From assembly GCF_000152965.1 (NCBI RefSeq), contig NZ_CH902583.1:3908219-3972218 (forward strand): 64,000 bases of DNA, given 5' to 3'. The notes under the pieces were generated by a model. It saw only the letters and a list, made by a program, of their open reading frames with translations, had not been told where the DNA came from and made no database searches. A program made the translations under genes and the position numbers. This DNA is from Roseobacter sp. MED193 (GTDB lineage Bacteria; Pseudomonadota; Alphaproteobacteria; Rhodobacterales; Rhodobacteraceae). Shown one piece after another: positions 44,658 through 53,894 of the stretch (position 1 is the first letter of the stretch; each line of letters begins with the position of its first letter).

Positions 44658-47219
44658 TTAGTCGGCGCCTCTCACGGGAATTGGCGCATCGGGATTTGGC
44701 TGGAAAAGGCGCTGCACGAACCACGTCGCCACCGCGATCCCGACGCCGATAAGGTCAGTCAAAAGCCCGCCCGATATCAGGAACAATGCAGCGACAATCA
44801 GCAGACCGCGGATGAACCATGCCGAGCGTGCCCCGACGAACCACCCCTGAACACCGCTGGACAGGAAGAACACCCCGATGATGGCGGTTGCCCCTGCACG
44901 GAGGATGTCCAGCGTGGAGCCTTCCATCAAGAGTGCCGAATTGTAGAAGAACATAAACGGCACAACGAATGCAGCGATCCCGATTTTGAACGAGGCCACC
45001 GAAGTTTCCATAGGGTTGGCACCAGATATCCCTGCCGCGGCATAACTTGCCAGCGCAACGGGTGGGGTAATTGCCGAGAGAACCGCAAAATAGAACACGA
45101 AGAAATGTGCGGTGAGTTGCGGGATTCCCAGTTGCACAAGGCCCGGCGCGACGACGCTCGCAGCGACTGCATAAGCAGCGGTTGTTGGCATGCCCATGCC
45201 AAGGAGGATCGCGATACACATCGCGAAGAACAGCGCCAGAAGCTGCGATGCCGCAGCCAAGTCGAGGAGCACAGCCGAGAACCGCGCGCCAACACCGGTG
45301 AGGCTGATGACGCCCACGATGATCCCTGCGCAAGCGCAGACCGCGATAATCTGGATCGACATAACGCCCGCGAGCTCGAACGCCTTCAGGATCGCGCGCA
45401 GCCCCATGCGGTTGGGTGTCAGCCAGCTGACGACGGCCGCCGCAACAGTGGCGAGCGTCCCCGCGCGGATAACGGAGTAACCCAGAAAGAGCGCATAGAT
45501 CAGAATGACGATCGGGATGAACAGATAGATCTGGCGGACCATCTTGTTGAACTTGGGAAGCTCGTCCTCGCGCATGCCGCGCATACCGAGTTTCGCAGCC
45601 TCGAAATCCACCATGAGGTAGACCGAAACGAAGTAAAGCACCGCAGGGATGATCGCTGCGATCGCAATCTCCTGATAAGGGATCCCCGTGATTTCCGCCA
45701 TGATGAACGCACCGGCGCCCATGATTGGCGGCATGATCTGCCCGCCTGTCGAGGCCGCTGCTTCGACCGCACCAGCGGTTTTCTTGTGATACCCCACCTT
45801 CTTCATCAGCGGGATGGTCAGCGATCCAGTCGCCACAACGTTGCCTGCCGAAGTGCCATTGATCATGCCCATGAGGCCAGAGGCGAAAATGGCAACTTTC
45901 GCAGGGCCACCTCGCGCGCGCCCCGCCGCAGCAAAGGCGAAGTTGACGAAGTAGTCGCCTACCTTGGAGGCCTGCAGGAACGCGGCGAAGATAATGAACA
46001 GGATGATGTAGGTGGAGGACACCGCTGTTGTCGGCCCCAGAATACCGGCGTCAGAGTAGACGTGGCCGAAGAAACGCTGCCAGCTATAGGCGTTTTCTAC
46101 CGCAAGAATGCCGGGCAGCAGGTGCGCCGTGAAGGTGTAAATCAGGAAAACACTTGTAATGATCACGAGCGCGAGACCAGCCACGCGGCGGGTCAATTCC
46201 ATGATGAGGGTAGCGCCTGCCGTGGCGGCAAAGGCAACTCCAATCGGCACTTCTGCCGTACCAACCGAATTGCGCGCGGCGGTGGAGTAGACCGTAACCA
46301 GATAGAATGCGACGACGAGACCGCAAAGCGCCAAGACAATATCGGACATTGCAAAACGATCTCGTGCCACGCGATCGACCCCCCCGATAACAATCGCTGC
46401 GAACGTTGCCACCAAAAGCGGTACACCAAATTGCCAGATCTCAGCTTCGAAGATGCCTGTATAGCCTGGGAATGCCGCGAGGCGCTCGCTGCCTTCAGGC
46501 AAAGACATCCAGATCACACGTCCACCAACCTCGGCGGCTTCACCGGAGGCGAGGAAATTGGCGAATCCCAAGACGGTAAAAGCAGACCAGGCAACAGGGA
46601 TGAGCAATGCCGCAGAGATCATCTGCAACCCGCTCCCACGGGCGGCAAAGCCAGCACCAAACTGACTGGAGGCAAAAAGCAAAAACCCGAGCGCTAGAGC
46701 GCCACCAATGTGGAGAATCCGGAAATTCCAGGTCTCCAGCGGGAATTGCGGCAAGAACCACAGCCGCTCGGACCACGTTGTGCGCACGCTGCGCGCCTCA
46801 CGTGTCAGGGCTGCTGCTTGGACCCGTGCGGCATCCAAGGCCGCCACGCTGGCAGCAATTTCGTCCGCGTTATCTGCCGTTGCCATCGTTTCGTCGGCAA
46901 GAGCCTTTAGGCGACGCACGGAATTGCCTTCAAATGCTTGCCCGGCGGGGCCAAGCGTCGCGCGCAAATCGGAGAACGCCCCATCAGCAGCGGCGTCGGC
47001 GCGTTCGGCTTGAATAGTTGTTGGCAGAGCAATCAGGTTGGACAATGACACACCATTCAAGGCGATCATGTGCAGTGCCGCGTAAAGTGCGGCAATCGCC
47101 GCAATGATGACGAAGCCACGGCCTTGGAACAGTCGGCGGTTTCCTTCGATAGGCTCTTCGTCCACCCCGTCCGCGATCAGGTGATCGTCATTGATTGACG
47201 TATTTTCTTGCACCATCAT
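44658..47219 (-). CDS. TRAP transporter fused permease (TAXI type)
   Basis: The 853-residue protein fuses the small 4-TM (Q) and large 12-TM (M) subunits. A first helix (residues 31-50) is followed by a charged helical stretch (about 55-135) before the next helices. The M part has the conserved GLMGMINGTSAGNVVATGSL and STGGQIMPPIMGAGAFIMAE. It imports organic acids using an ion gradient together with the binding protein encoded just upstream. The start 47219 or 47216 lies after GGGG. A hairpin lies between the two genes. Confidence 0.93.
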   Translation of the reverse strand: MMVQENTSINDDHLIADGVDEEPIEGNRRLFQGRGFVIIAAIAALYAALHMIALNGVSLSNLIALPTTIQAERADAAADGAFSDLRATLGPAGQAFEGNSVRRLKALADETMATADNADEIAASVAALDAARVQAAALTREARSVRTTWSERLWFLPQFPLETWNFRILHIGGALALGFLLFASSQFGAGFAARGSGLQMISAALLIPVAWSAFTVLGFANFLASGEAAEVGGRVIWMSLPEGSERLAAFPGYTGIFEAEIWQFGVPLLVATFAAIVIGGVDRVARDRFAMSDIVLALCGLVVAFYLVTVYSTAARNSVGTAEVPIGVAFAATAGATLIMELTRRVAGLALVIITSVFLIYTFTAHLLPGILAVENAYSWQRFFGHVYSDAGILGPTTAVSSTYIILFIIFAAFLQASKVGDYFVNFAFAAAGRARGGPAKVAIFASGLMGMINGTSAGNVVATGSLTIPLMKKVGYHKKTAGAVEAAASTGGQIMPPIMGAGAFIMAEITGIPYQEIAIAAIIPAVLYFVSVYLMVDFEAAKLGMRGMREDELPKFNKMVRQIYLFIPIVILIYALFLGYSVIRAGTLATVAAAVVSWLTPNRMGLRAILKAFELAGVMSIQIIAVCACAGIIVGVISLTGVGARFSAVLLDLAAASQLLALFFAMCIAILLGMGMPTTAAYAVAASVVAPGLVQLGIPQLTAHFFVFYFAVLSAITPPVALASYAAAGISGANPMETSVASFKIGIAAFVVPFMFFYNSALLMEGSTLDILRAGATAIIGVFFLSSGVQGWFVGARSAWFIRGLLIVAALFLISGGLLTDLIGVGIAVATWFVQRLFQPNPDAPIPVRGAD

Positions 47220-47251
47220 TTTATCCCCAGATTGCCTGCTTGCGTGAAAAA

Positions 47252-47278
47252 TATCCGCGCCCTCGTCAGGCGCGGATA
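47252..47278 (-). terminator. Hairpin between the TAXI binding protein and the permease
   Basis: Perfect 10-bp arms (47252-47261 and 47269-47278) enclose a 7-base loop. The position suggests partial termination or mRNA stabilisation giving more binding protein than permease, a common arrangement. Confidence 0.7.
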
Positions 47279-47311
47279 CGTTTGTCTTGTCCTGCTACAT
47301 AAGCAGAGAAC

Positions 47312-48304
47312 TTAGCCGCCGTGGACCATATCTGCAGGGATGTCTGCGCCAGCGTTCTCCATGAACCATTTTGCAGCACCGGGGTGCCACTTCATCGCGG
47401 AGTTGCGGTCCCAGAACTCGGGCAGTGTCGAACGCGCCGCCTTGTGTGTAGAAACCATGCGGTCATGGTCAGACATAACCGCGTTTACGACTTCAAAGAC
47501 GAAGCTTTCTGGCAGATCGCAGTTTGCAATAGCGAAGTTCCACATCGACACGGAGCGCGCAGGCGCCTCGAGAGTTTGGTAGGTGTCGGCTGCGATGTCG
47601 AACTGCGCCACCGGGAAAGCCGCGGTGATTTTCGCTTGCTCGCCTTCGGTGAACTCGATGATGTTCACATCGGTTTGGACTTCAAGCTGCGACACGGCAG
47701 GCACCGGAACACCGGCGGCAAAGGCGATTACGTCGAGCAGACCGTCCTGCAACTGACCGCCCAGGTCGGACCAGCCACCGTTGCGGCGTTCGAAATCAAC
47801 ACCCAGCTCTTCCATCATGCGCGGGAAGTAGGTGTCGGATGTCGAGCCAGCGGGGCCAAAGCCGATCTTTGCACCGGCGGGAATGTCCTCAACGCTTTCA
47901 ATACCGGACGACGACAGCGCAGTAATCGAGAACGGCGTCTGATACATCGGGAACATTGCGCAGGCGTTGGTCATCTGAAGACCGGGCGCAATGGGGTTGT
48001 TTCCGGCGATAGATTCGGCCGCAGGACCCATTGTTGTCATGCCGAATGCCAGATCACCCGCATGAACGAGCGACATATTCTGCATAGGCCCACCGGTCAC
48101 TTCCGCGCCGCCCGAAACACCTGTGGCTTCAGAGACAATACCACCCCAACCGGAGCCGTAGCCGAAATATGTGCCGCCCTGCGAGCCGGTCCCGATGGTG
48201 AAGCTTTCAGGCCATTCGGTGCGGTCTTGTGCCGAGGCGCCTCCCGCGACGGCCACGGTCAGGGTCATCGCGATTGTTGCGCATGTTAGACGATTAAAAC
48301 TCAT
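47312..48304 (-). CDS. TAXI-family TRAP solute-binding protein
   Basis: A signal peptide ends at GASAQ around residue 25. The mature start IGTGSQGGTYFGYGSGWGGI is typical of TAXI proteins. The 330-residue length fits. ATG 48304 has a GGAGGAAAG site. It binds the substrate in the periplasm and hands it to the fused permease downstream. The neighbouring tartrate/D-malate-type dehydrogenase suggests a hydroxy-dicarboxylate ligand; that is inference. Confidence 0.93.
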   Translation of the reverse strand: MSFNRLTCATIAMTLTVAVAGGASAQDRTEWPESFTIGTGSQGGTYFGYGSGWGGIVSEATGVSGGAEVTGGPMQNMSLVHAGDLAFGMTTMGPAAESIAGNNPIAPGLQMTNACAMFPMYQTPFSITALSSSGIESVEDIPAGAKIGFGPAGSTSDTYFPRMMEELGVDFERRNGGWSDLGGQLQDGLLDVIAFAAGVPVPAVSQLEVQTDVNIIEFTEGEQAKITAAFPVAQFDIAADTYQTLEAPARSVSMWNFAIANCDLPESFVFEVVNAVMSDHDRMVSTHKAARSTLPEFWDRNSAMKWHPGAAKWFMENAGADIPADMVHGG

Positions 48305-48453
48305 GTCTTTCCTCCCAATTTCCGAATGTAGGGCGCAAGATAGGCCTTGGACCGCACAATTCGAGTTATTAGAGGAACTGTAATACGCCAAATTTGCTCG
48401 CGACCAGCGTCTTGAGCGATCTGTGATTATACAAATTAATGATACAACCAGCG

Positions 48454-49368
48454 TCAGGCTGTCTTCGAAAGCTCCGGCAAATTGTCTTGCAAGACTTTCA
48501 GAAAGGCATCTCTGGCATCGTGTCTGGTTTCCTTGAGCCAGACAGCTGTTAGCGCAAGGCTCCGTTTTGCATTATCTGTCGGCCCCTCTAGTTCGACAAA
48601 ATTCACACCGCCAACCGCCAGCCGCGACGCCCACTTGGGGACAATTGCGAGCCCGAGCCCGGTGCTGACAAGACTGACAATCGTCTGCTTTTCTTCCGCG
48701 ACCTGAGCGATGCGCGCAGTGTAGCCCGCCTCCAGAAACAGTTTGATAGTCAGATCGTGGCTGTGAGGGCGTGAACCGCGATCAGGCACAATCAACGGCT
48801 GATCCGCAAGGTCATCAATGGTCACCGTCTCGCGCATCGCGAGAGGGTGGTTCTCGGGCATTGCGACCACGGCAGTTTCCGAAAACATCGGCAGAAATTC
48901 CAACTGGGTGTCGGGACTTTCGGGGGGGCGCACAATTGCGATGTCGAGGCGTCCTGACAACAGCCTGGGCAAAAGACGAATGGTCTTTTGCTCCAGAAGC
49001 TCCACATCGATCTCGGGATAGTCTTCACGAACCTTCGGGAGCAATTGCGGCATCAGCCCCGCAGCGGCGCTGTCAATTGCACCGATTCGCAAAAGCCTTG
49101 ATTTTCCATGCGTGCCTTCGCGAAAAATGCGCTCCATCTGATCGGCGCGTTCCACCAAATCGCGGGCCTCGGCAACAAACTCTCGTCCCGCATCTGTCAA
49201 CGCCACATGTCGTGTTGTTCTGACAAGGAGTTGCCCTCCGAGCCTTTCTTCAAGCAACTTTATGTGTCTTCCGAATGACGCAGGAAGCATACCAAGTTTC
49301 TGGGCCGCACGGCCGAAATGCTGTGTCTCGGCGACGGCGATCAGACAACGCAGTTGGCGCAATTCCAT
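48454..49368 (-). CDS. LysR-family regulator of the TRAP/dehydrogenase cluster
   Basis: The N-terminus MELRQLRCLIAVAETQHFG and RAAQKLGMLPASFGRHIKLL is an LTTR helix-turn-helix, and the rest is an effector domain (LLRIGAIDSAAAGLMPQLLP). Length is 304 residues. GAGG precedes ATG 49368. It is divergent from the dehydrogenase gene and upstream of the transporter genes, so it probably controls both. Confidence 0.93.
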   Translation of the reverse strand: MELRQLRCLIAVAETQHFGRAAQKLGMLPASFGRHIKLLEERLGGQLLVRTTRHVALTDAGREFVAEARDLVERADQMERIFREGTHGKSRLLRIGAIDSAAAGLMPQLLPKVREDYPEIDVELLEQKTIRLLPRLLSGRLDIAIVRPPESPDTQLEFLPMFSETAVVAMPENHPLAMRETVTIDDLADQPLIVPDRGSRPHSHDLTIKLFLEAGYTARIAQVAEEKQTIVSLVSTGLGLAIVPKWASRLAVGGVNFVELEGPTDNAKRSLALTAVWLKETRHDARDAFLKVLQDNLPELSKTA

Positions 49369-49380
49369 TGGGGCCTCATT

Positions 49381-49397
49381 ATATGAAATTTTTATAT
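49381..49397. promoter_or_regulatory. Candidate LTTR box between the LysR gene and the dehydrogenase gene
   Basis: ATATGAAATTTTTATAT has ATAT ends nine bases apart, in the style of T-N11-A LysR sites. It lies 13 bases upstream of the LysR start and about 100 bases upstream of the dehydrogenase start. Confidence 0.4.
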
Positions 49398-49496
49398 GAT
49401 ATGGCCACGATTGCTTATGGTCAGTCAACCAAAGATACACTTCCGGGAAACGCACCGCTCACAGGGGCAACCGTCAACGCGTTCAGAGGGTAGAAA

Positions 49497-50570
49497 ATGA
49501 ATACATATAAAATCGCTGCAATTCCCGCAGATGGCATTGGACCGGAAGTCATTGCCGCAGGTATCCAGGCCCTTGAAGCGCTTGCCAAGCGCGATGGCAG
49601 CTTCCAGCTTGAGTTTACGCACTTTGACTGGGGATCCGAACGTTACAAGCGCGAGGGAGCGTTGATGCCCGAAGATGGCACCGAAACGCTCAAAGCTTTC
49701 GACGCGATCTTTTTCGGCGCGGTTGGCGCACCCGATGTTCCAGATCACCTGACGCTATGGGGACTGCGTTTGCCGATTTGTCAGGGCTTTGATCAATACG
49801 CAAACGTGCGCCCCACACGCATTCTGCCCGGCATTCAGGCACCCCTCGCGGATGTCGGGCCTGACGATCTTGATTGGGTGATCGTTCGTGAGAATTCTGA
49901 AGGCGAGTATGCCGGGATGGGCGGTCGCGCGCATCGGGGGCTACCCGAAGAAGTGGGCACGGAGGTCGCACTCTTCACCCGCGTCGGCGTGACACGCATC
50001 ATGCGATACGCCTTCAAGCTGGCCCAATCTCGCCCGCGAAAGCTTCTCACAGTGGTGACCAAGTCAAATGCTCAGCGCCATGGCATGGTCATGTGGGACG
50101 AGATAGCAGCAGAGGTTGCGAAAGATTTCCCCGACGTGAAGTGGGATAAGATGCTGGTGGACGCAATGACCGTGCGGATGGTGAAATCGCCGCAAAGCCT
50201 GGACACCATCGTCGCAACGAACCTGCATGCTGACATCTTGTCTGATCTTGCAGGGGCGCTTGCCGGTTCGCTGGGCGTAGCTCCGACCGCCAACATTGAT
50301 CCAGAGCGGCGTTATCCGTCTATGTTTGAACCGATCCATGGATCGGCTTTCGACATCACCGGGAAAGGCATTGCCAATCCAGTTGCAACATTCTGGACTG
50401 CGGCGCAGATGCTTGAACATATCGGCGAGGCCAATGCCGCGCGGCGGCTGATGCGGGCCGTCGAGAAGGTATGTGCGGACGGGGTAATGACCCCTGATGT
50501 TGGCGGCGACGCGAATACTCAAGACGTCACGGATGCTGTTTGCGATGCAATCAGGGGGGACAACATTTAG
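49497..50570 (+). CDS. Tartrate/D-malate dehydrogenase (isopropylmalate dehydrogenase family)
   Basis: The protein has the beta-decarboxylating dehydrogenase layout: IAAIPADGIGPEVIAAG at the start, LRLPICQGFDQYANVRPTR, VIVRENSEGEYAGMGG, DAMTVRMV and MFEPIHGSAFDITGKGIANP. QGFDQYANVRP is typical of the TtuC/DmlA group rather than LeuB. It would oxidise and decarboxylate tartrate or D-malate with NAD and Mn or Mg. The 357-residue length is standard. It is divergent from the LysR gene. Confidence 0.88.
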   Translation: MNTYKIAAIPADGIGPEVIAAGIQALEALAKRDGSFQLEFTHFDWGSERYKREGALMPEDGTETLKAFDAIFFGAVGAPDVPDHLTLWGLRLPICQGFDQYANVRPTRILPGIQAPLADVGPDDLDWVIVRENSEGEYAGMGGRAHRGLPEEVGTEVALFTRVGVTRIMRYAFKLAQSRPRKLLTVVTKSNAQRHGMVMWDEIAAEVAKDFPDVKWDKMLVDAMTVRMVKSPQSLDTIVATNLHADILSDLAGALAGSLGVAPTANIDPERRYPSMFEPIHGSAFDITGKGIANPVATFWTAAQMLEHIGEANAARRLMRAVEKVCADGVMTPDVGGDANTQDVTDAVCDAIRGDNI

Positions 50571-50979
50571 ATCGGCTTCCGCTGGAAAATGACGGGCTAA
50601 GCGCTATTCTCAGGCGTGCTGAAGTGCTTAGCTCGACGCAGCCCGCTCAATTCAGTGTCGTACCCAACCCGCTCTGTACGAGCCGCATCAAAGCTGCGCC
50701 GCAACACAGCCAGACAAGCCGTCTGTTGAGCTTTCGGCACTCTGCATATCGAATATCCATAGTTCAGCGTAACCCAACGTAGTGTCAGTTGGTCCTAAAG
50801 GCCGTCTCGTCCGTAGTACTTACCGGGCCGACTGGCTGCAGCGAAAGTCCGGTTTGGCGCTCCGTGGTGCAGCAATCGAAGCGCCTATCGAACGGCAGCT
50901 CTGGGCCGTTTGCTACACTTTGCAAAGATCGCTATCTGCATGACGAGGCGCTTTCTCATCATAACAGTGCATCGGAGAT
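50571..50979. other. Noncoding stretch after the dehydrogenase gene
   Basis: No gene or clear repeat is supported over 409 bases. The block TTTGCAAAGATCGCTATCTGC near 50930 resembles the block TTTGCAAAGGTCGC found before repeat A and at 51421. Confidence 0.4.
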
Positions 50980-51186
50980 GTGATTCTGAACAATATTGGA
51001 CTTCCCGGCTTTCTGCTTTTGACACTCATTTTGGCAGTGTTCGTGGCGGCGTTGGTGAGACGTCGTAGCCCAGATACGCCGCGCGGCTCCGTGGTATGGC
51101 TATTAGTATGGGCCGTTATCTTCTTCCCCTTCGCAATCATTTACGCATTGATGCGACGCTGGAGTGACCCACAAGAGTTGAATTAA
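50980..51186 (+). CDS. Small two-helix membrane protein
   Basis: The 68-residue frame has two hydrophobic helices (GFLLLTLILAVFVAALV and WLLVWAVIFFPFAIIYALM) around a basic loop. The GTG at 50980 follows CGGAG by only two bases, so the start is uncertain. The layout is like that of phospholipase-D N-terminal domains or stress-related small membrane proteins, but no family is assigned. It stands alone between repeat-rich stretches. Confidence 0.45.
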   Translation: MILNNIGLPGFLLLTLILAVFVAALVRRRSPDTPRGSVVWLLVWAVIFFPFAIIYALMRRWSDPQELN

Positions 51187-51498
51187 CAGCGAGACCAAGA
51201 CGGGCGGATATTCTCCCTTTAATTTCCTCGGCCTTTTCGTGGTCGGGTTTTTGGTACGATATGCTGGAAGCGCGCGATGTCGCAGTTTCGCGCCTTTGTC
51301 TGCTCTGTACCGCATAGCCGTCTCTCCCTCTCGAATTCTCGCTGCAAACGTCACCAATGACCGGTTTTCATGCGGTTGCGCAGCGCTTTCAGACTGTGTG
51401 GCGAGATAGATTTTCGGCCTTTGCAAAGGTCGCTATCCGCGCATTGCTGCCATTCACTGTGGAACCGCGTGATGTGGCTGGCCTGAGATGGATTCCTG

Positions 51499-51867
51499 AA
51501 TCAGTTCCGAGTTCGAAACGCGGATGTGGTATGCCGAATTTTCTCAACTGGTTGTCATGAAACGCATAATCCAATTCTCGGAACTGAACCGCCTTTCCGT
51601 GCGCTGGTTCCGAGTTTGGGACTTAACATAAGTGCCATGATCGGACTCGAAATGATCGCAAGCCCTTGTTTTTAAGTGATGAAATGGGGGAGTGAAAGGC
51701 GAAGTGTCCGAAAACCGCCTTGATGCCCTGTATGGGCCATTCGTGCCGGGTTCGAAAGACAAAGCCTATTCGCCTTAAATCCCCAGTTGAACAGCGCTGA
51801 AAGCCCTTTTTTACATAGCTCTATCCGGCCTCTTCCGGTTGCTGCACTAACAAGTGTCCCCTAACAG
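51499..51867 (+). repeat. Long noncoding repeat B, right copy (partner 36493-36878)
   Basis: The order of shared blocks is the same as in the left copy, from CAGTTCCGAGTTCGAAAC to CTAACAG. The left-flank hairpin of the other copy is absent here. The two copies are 15 kb apart in direct orientation. The surrounding bases 51187-52222 hold no supported gene. Confidence 0.85.
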
Positions 51868-51888
51868 GGACACCTCCCATTGCAGCAA
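51839..51888. repeat. Inverted pair of family C 22-bp units
   Basis: The left unit (51839-51860) ends AAGTGTCCC and the right unit (51867-51888) starts GGGACACCTC. CTAACA lies between, making an imperfect 50-bp palindrome. The right unit matches the tandem units at 25395-25438. Confidence 0.75.
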
Positions 51889-52222
51889 CTTTTTTGCACT
51901 TTTGGCCAATGCCCGTCAGCATCGGCCTTTTGAACGAGATTTAAGGGGGCGTTTAATCGCTGGTCAGTTCAGCCGCCCCTTCCCAGCCGGAGCAGAGTGC
52001 TCGCGACTTGGTGGGGCATTGTTAAGTCTTTCAAGAAAGGAGTTCGTAGCAGATCGCAAAAAATACATTCAGGGTGAGGTTTGGAAGGGCCGGAATTCAG
52101 GTGACGGTACGTAACCCGCTCGTGTTGCGATACCTAGCTATTGTGGAGATCGGCTTTCCTCCTAAAACTGTCTGACAGTGGATAACAGCCCCAAAAATTC
52201 CGCGTAGGGGATCGGGCAAGAT

Positions 52223-52242
52223 CACACGGTACAAACTGTGTG
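52223..52242. promoter_or_regulatory. Near-perfect palindrome upstream of the alcohol dehydrogenase gene
   Basis: CACACGG and CTGTGTG pair with one G-T mismatch across a 6-base spacer, 46 bases before the ATG. It could be an operator for the dehydrogenase/thioesterase operon. Confidence 0.35.
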
Positions 52243-52287
52243 GTATCGACAAGATCGAGGCGTGACACAGCATTCAAGGACACCGAA

Positions 52288-53448
52288 ATGACACCTTTCA
52301 TTTTCAATACCACCAAATCTTTGATCTTCGAAACTGGCGCTTCATCTCGCCTTGCTGAGGTGGCAGGTCACACGCTGGGCAAATCGGTCTTGCTGGTAAC
52401 AGATCCGGGTCTTCGCCAACTGGGGCTTGCAGATCCTGCCATCGCTTCACTCGAAGCCGCCGGACACAGCGTTGTCGTTTTTGACAAAGTGGAGGCTGAT
52501 CCATCTCGTGAAACGTTGATGCGGGCGGTGGAGGCCGGACGCGGGGCCGGGGCGACGGGTGTCCTGGGATTCGGCGGCGGCTCATCGCTGGATGTGGCGA
52601 AAATTGTGGCGCTGTTGCTGGGGTCGAATGAGGATCTGGACGCGGCCTGGGGGGTCGCGCAGGCCAAGGGACCACGCCTGCCTTTGGTTCTGGTCCCAAC
52701 CACCGCCGGAACAGGTTCCGAGGTTACACCAGTCTCGATCATCACGGTGGGGGCCGAGGAAAAGCGGGGGGTCTCTTCCCCTGTAATCCTACCGGATATC
52801 GCCGTTCTGGATGCAGACCTGACTGTGGGTCTGCCGGCCCATATTACAGCGGCGACCGGCGTCGACGCGATGGTGCATGCGATCGAAGCCTATGCTTCAA
52901 AGTCGGCGAACAACAATCCGCTGTCTAAAATGCTAGCGCGCGAAGCGTTGCGCCTTCTAGGCGCCAACATCGAAACTGCGGTATTCAATGGTCAGGACAA
53001 AGACGCGCGTGGGGCGATGTTGCTGGGGTCCATGCTGGCGGGGCAGGCCTTTGCCAATTCGCCCGTAGCTGCGGTACACGCGCTGGCCTATCCCATCGGC
53101 GGCACCTTCCACATCCCGCACGGGTTGTCGAATGCGCTGGTTCTGCCGCATGTGTTGCGCTTTAACGCACCCGAAGCCCATATGCTCTATGCCGAGATCG
53201 CCGCAGATGCCTTTCCACAAATTTCAGAGCTCGAAGGCAGCCAAGCCCGCTGTGCCGCCTTTATTGACGCGCTGGCAGATTTGTCCAAACATCTGGGCAT
53301 GAAAACCCGCTTGCGAGACGTGAATATCCCCAAAGATGCCATCGCCAAAATGGCATCGGATTCAATGGTTCAACAGCGTCTCCTGGTCAACAACCCGCGT
53401 GTGGTCACCGAAAGGGATGCCTACAACATCTACGAGGCGGCCTGGTGA
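52288..53448 (+). CDS. Iron-containing alcohol dehydrogenase
   Basis: The NAD loop GFGGGSSLDVAKIVALL and the metal-site segment DAMVHAIEAYAS with HALAYPIGGTFHIPHG define the type III (Fe-ADH) family. AAGGA precedes ATG 52288, giving 386 residues. It interconverts an alcohol and an aldehyde in the cytoplasm. Its stop overlaps the ATG of the next gene (TGATG), so the two form a coupled operon. The substrate is unknown. Confidence 0.93.
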   Translation: MTPFIFNTTKSLIFETGASSRLAEVAGHTLGKSVLLVTDPGLRQLGLADPAIASLEAAGHSVVVFDKVEADPSRETLMRAVEAGRGAGATGVLGFGGGSSLDVAKIVALLLGSNEDLDAAWGVAQAKGPRLPLVLVPTTAGTGSEVTPVSIITVGAEEKRGVSSPVILPDIAVLDADLTVGLPAHITAATGVDAMVHAIEAYASKSANNNPLSKMLAREALRLLGANIETAVFNGQDKDARGAMLLGSMLAGQAFANSPVAAVHALAYPIGGTFHIPHGLSNALVLPHVLRFNAPEAHMLYAEIAADAFPQISELEGSQARCAAFIDALADLSKHLGMKTRLRDVNIPKDAIAKMASDSMVQQRLLVNNPRVVTERDAYNIYEAAW

Positions 53449-53894
53449 TGGGAGGTACGGCACCGATCACCACACGCGCGGACTATCTGGATTTCTATCC
53501 GCTGCAAACCCGCTGGATGGACAATGACGCCTATGGCCATATGAACAATGTGGTGCATTACTCTCTCTTTGACACCGCAGTAAATGGATGGCTAATCGAG
53601 CGGGGCCTATTGGACCCGCGCACTTCCGAAACCTATGGGTTGGTGGTTGAAAGCGGCTGCAAGTACCATGCCGAAATGGGATTTCCTGACAAGGTAACAG
53701 CCGGCCTACGGGTTGCCCGGCTGGGCTCAAGCTCGATCAAATACGAAGTCGCCTTGTTCCGAAATGATGAGAACACGGCCACGGCTGAGGGCTTTTTTAT
53801 CCATGTCTATGTCAATCGCGAAACCCACCGTCCGTCCCCAATAGAAGACGAGCGCCGCGTCGCGTTTCAAAGCCTGATGAGAATGAACACCTGA
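53448..53894 (+). CDS. Hotdog-fold acyl-CoA thioesterase
   Basis: QTRWMDNDAYGHMNNVVHYS is the 4HBT/YbgC-like active-site signature, with the catalytic Asp near residue 22. GCKYHAEMGFPDKVTAGLRV follows, as usual. The 148-residue product releases free acid from a CoA ester. Coupling to the dehydrogenase suggests a short alcohol-to-acid route; that is inference. Confidence 0.9.
   Translation: MGGTAPITTRADYLDFYPLQTRWMDNDAYGHMNNVVHYSLFDTAVNGWLIERGLLDPRTSETYGLVVESGCKYHAEMGFPDKVTAGLRVARLGSSSIKYEVALFRNDENTATAEGFFIHVYVNRETHRPSPIEDERRVAFQSLMRMNT

Noticed and set aside
44601-46697. A 698-codon open frame on the plus strand
   Set aside because: It is antisense to the TRAP permease, is rich in His, Arg and Asp as expected from a reversed membrane gene, and has no family resemblance.
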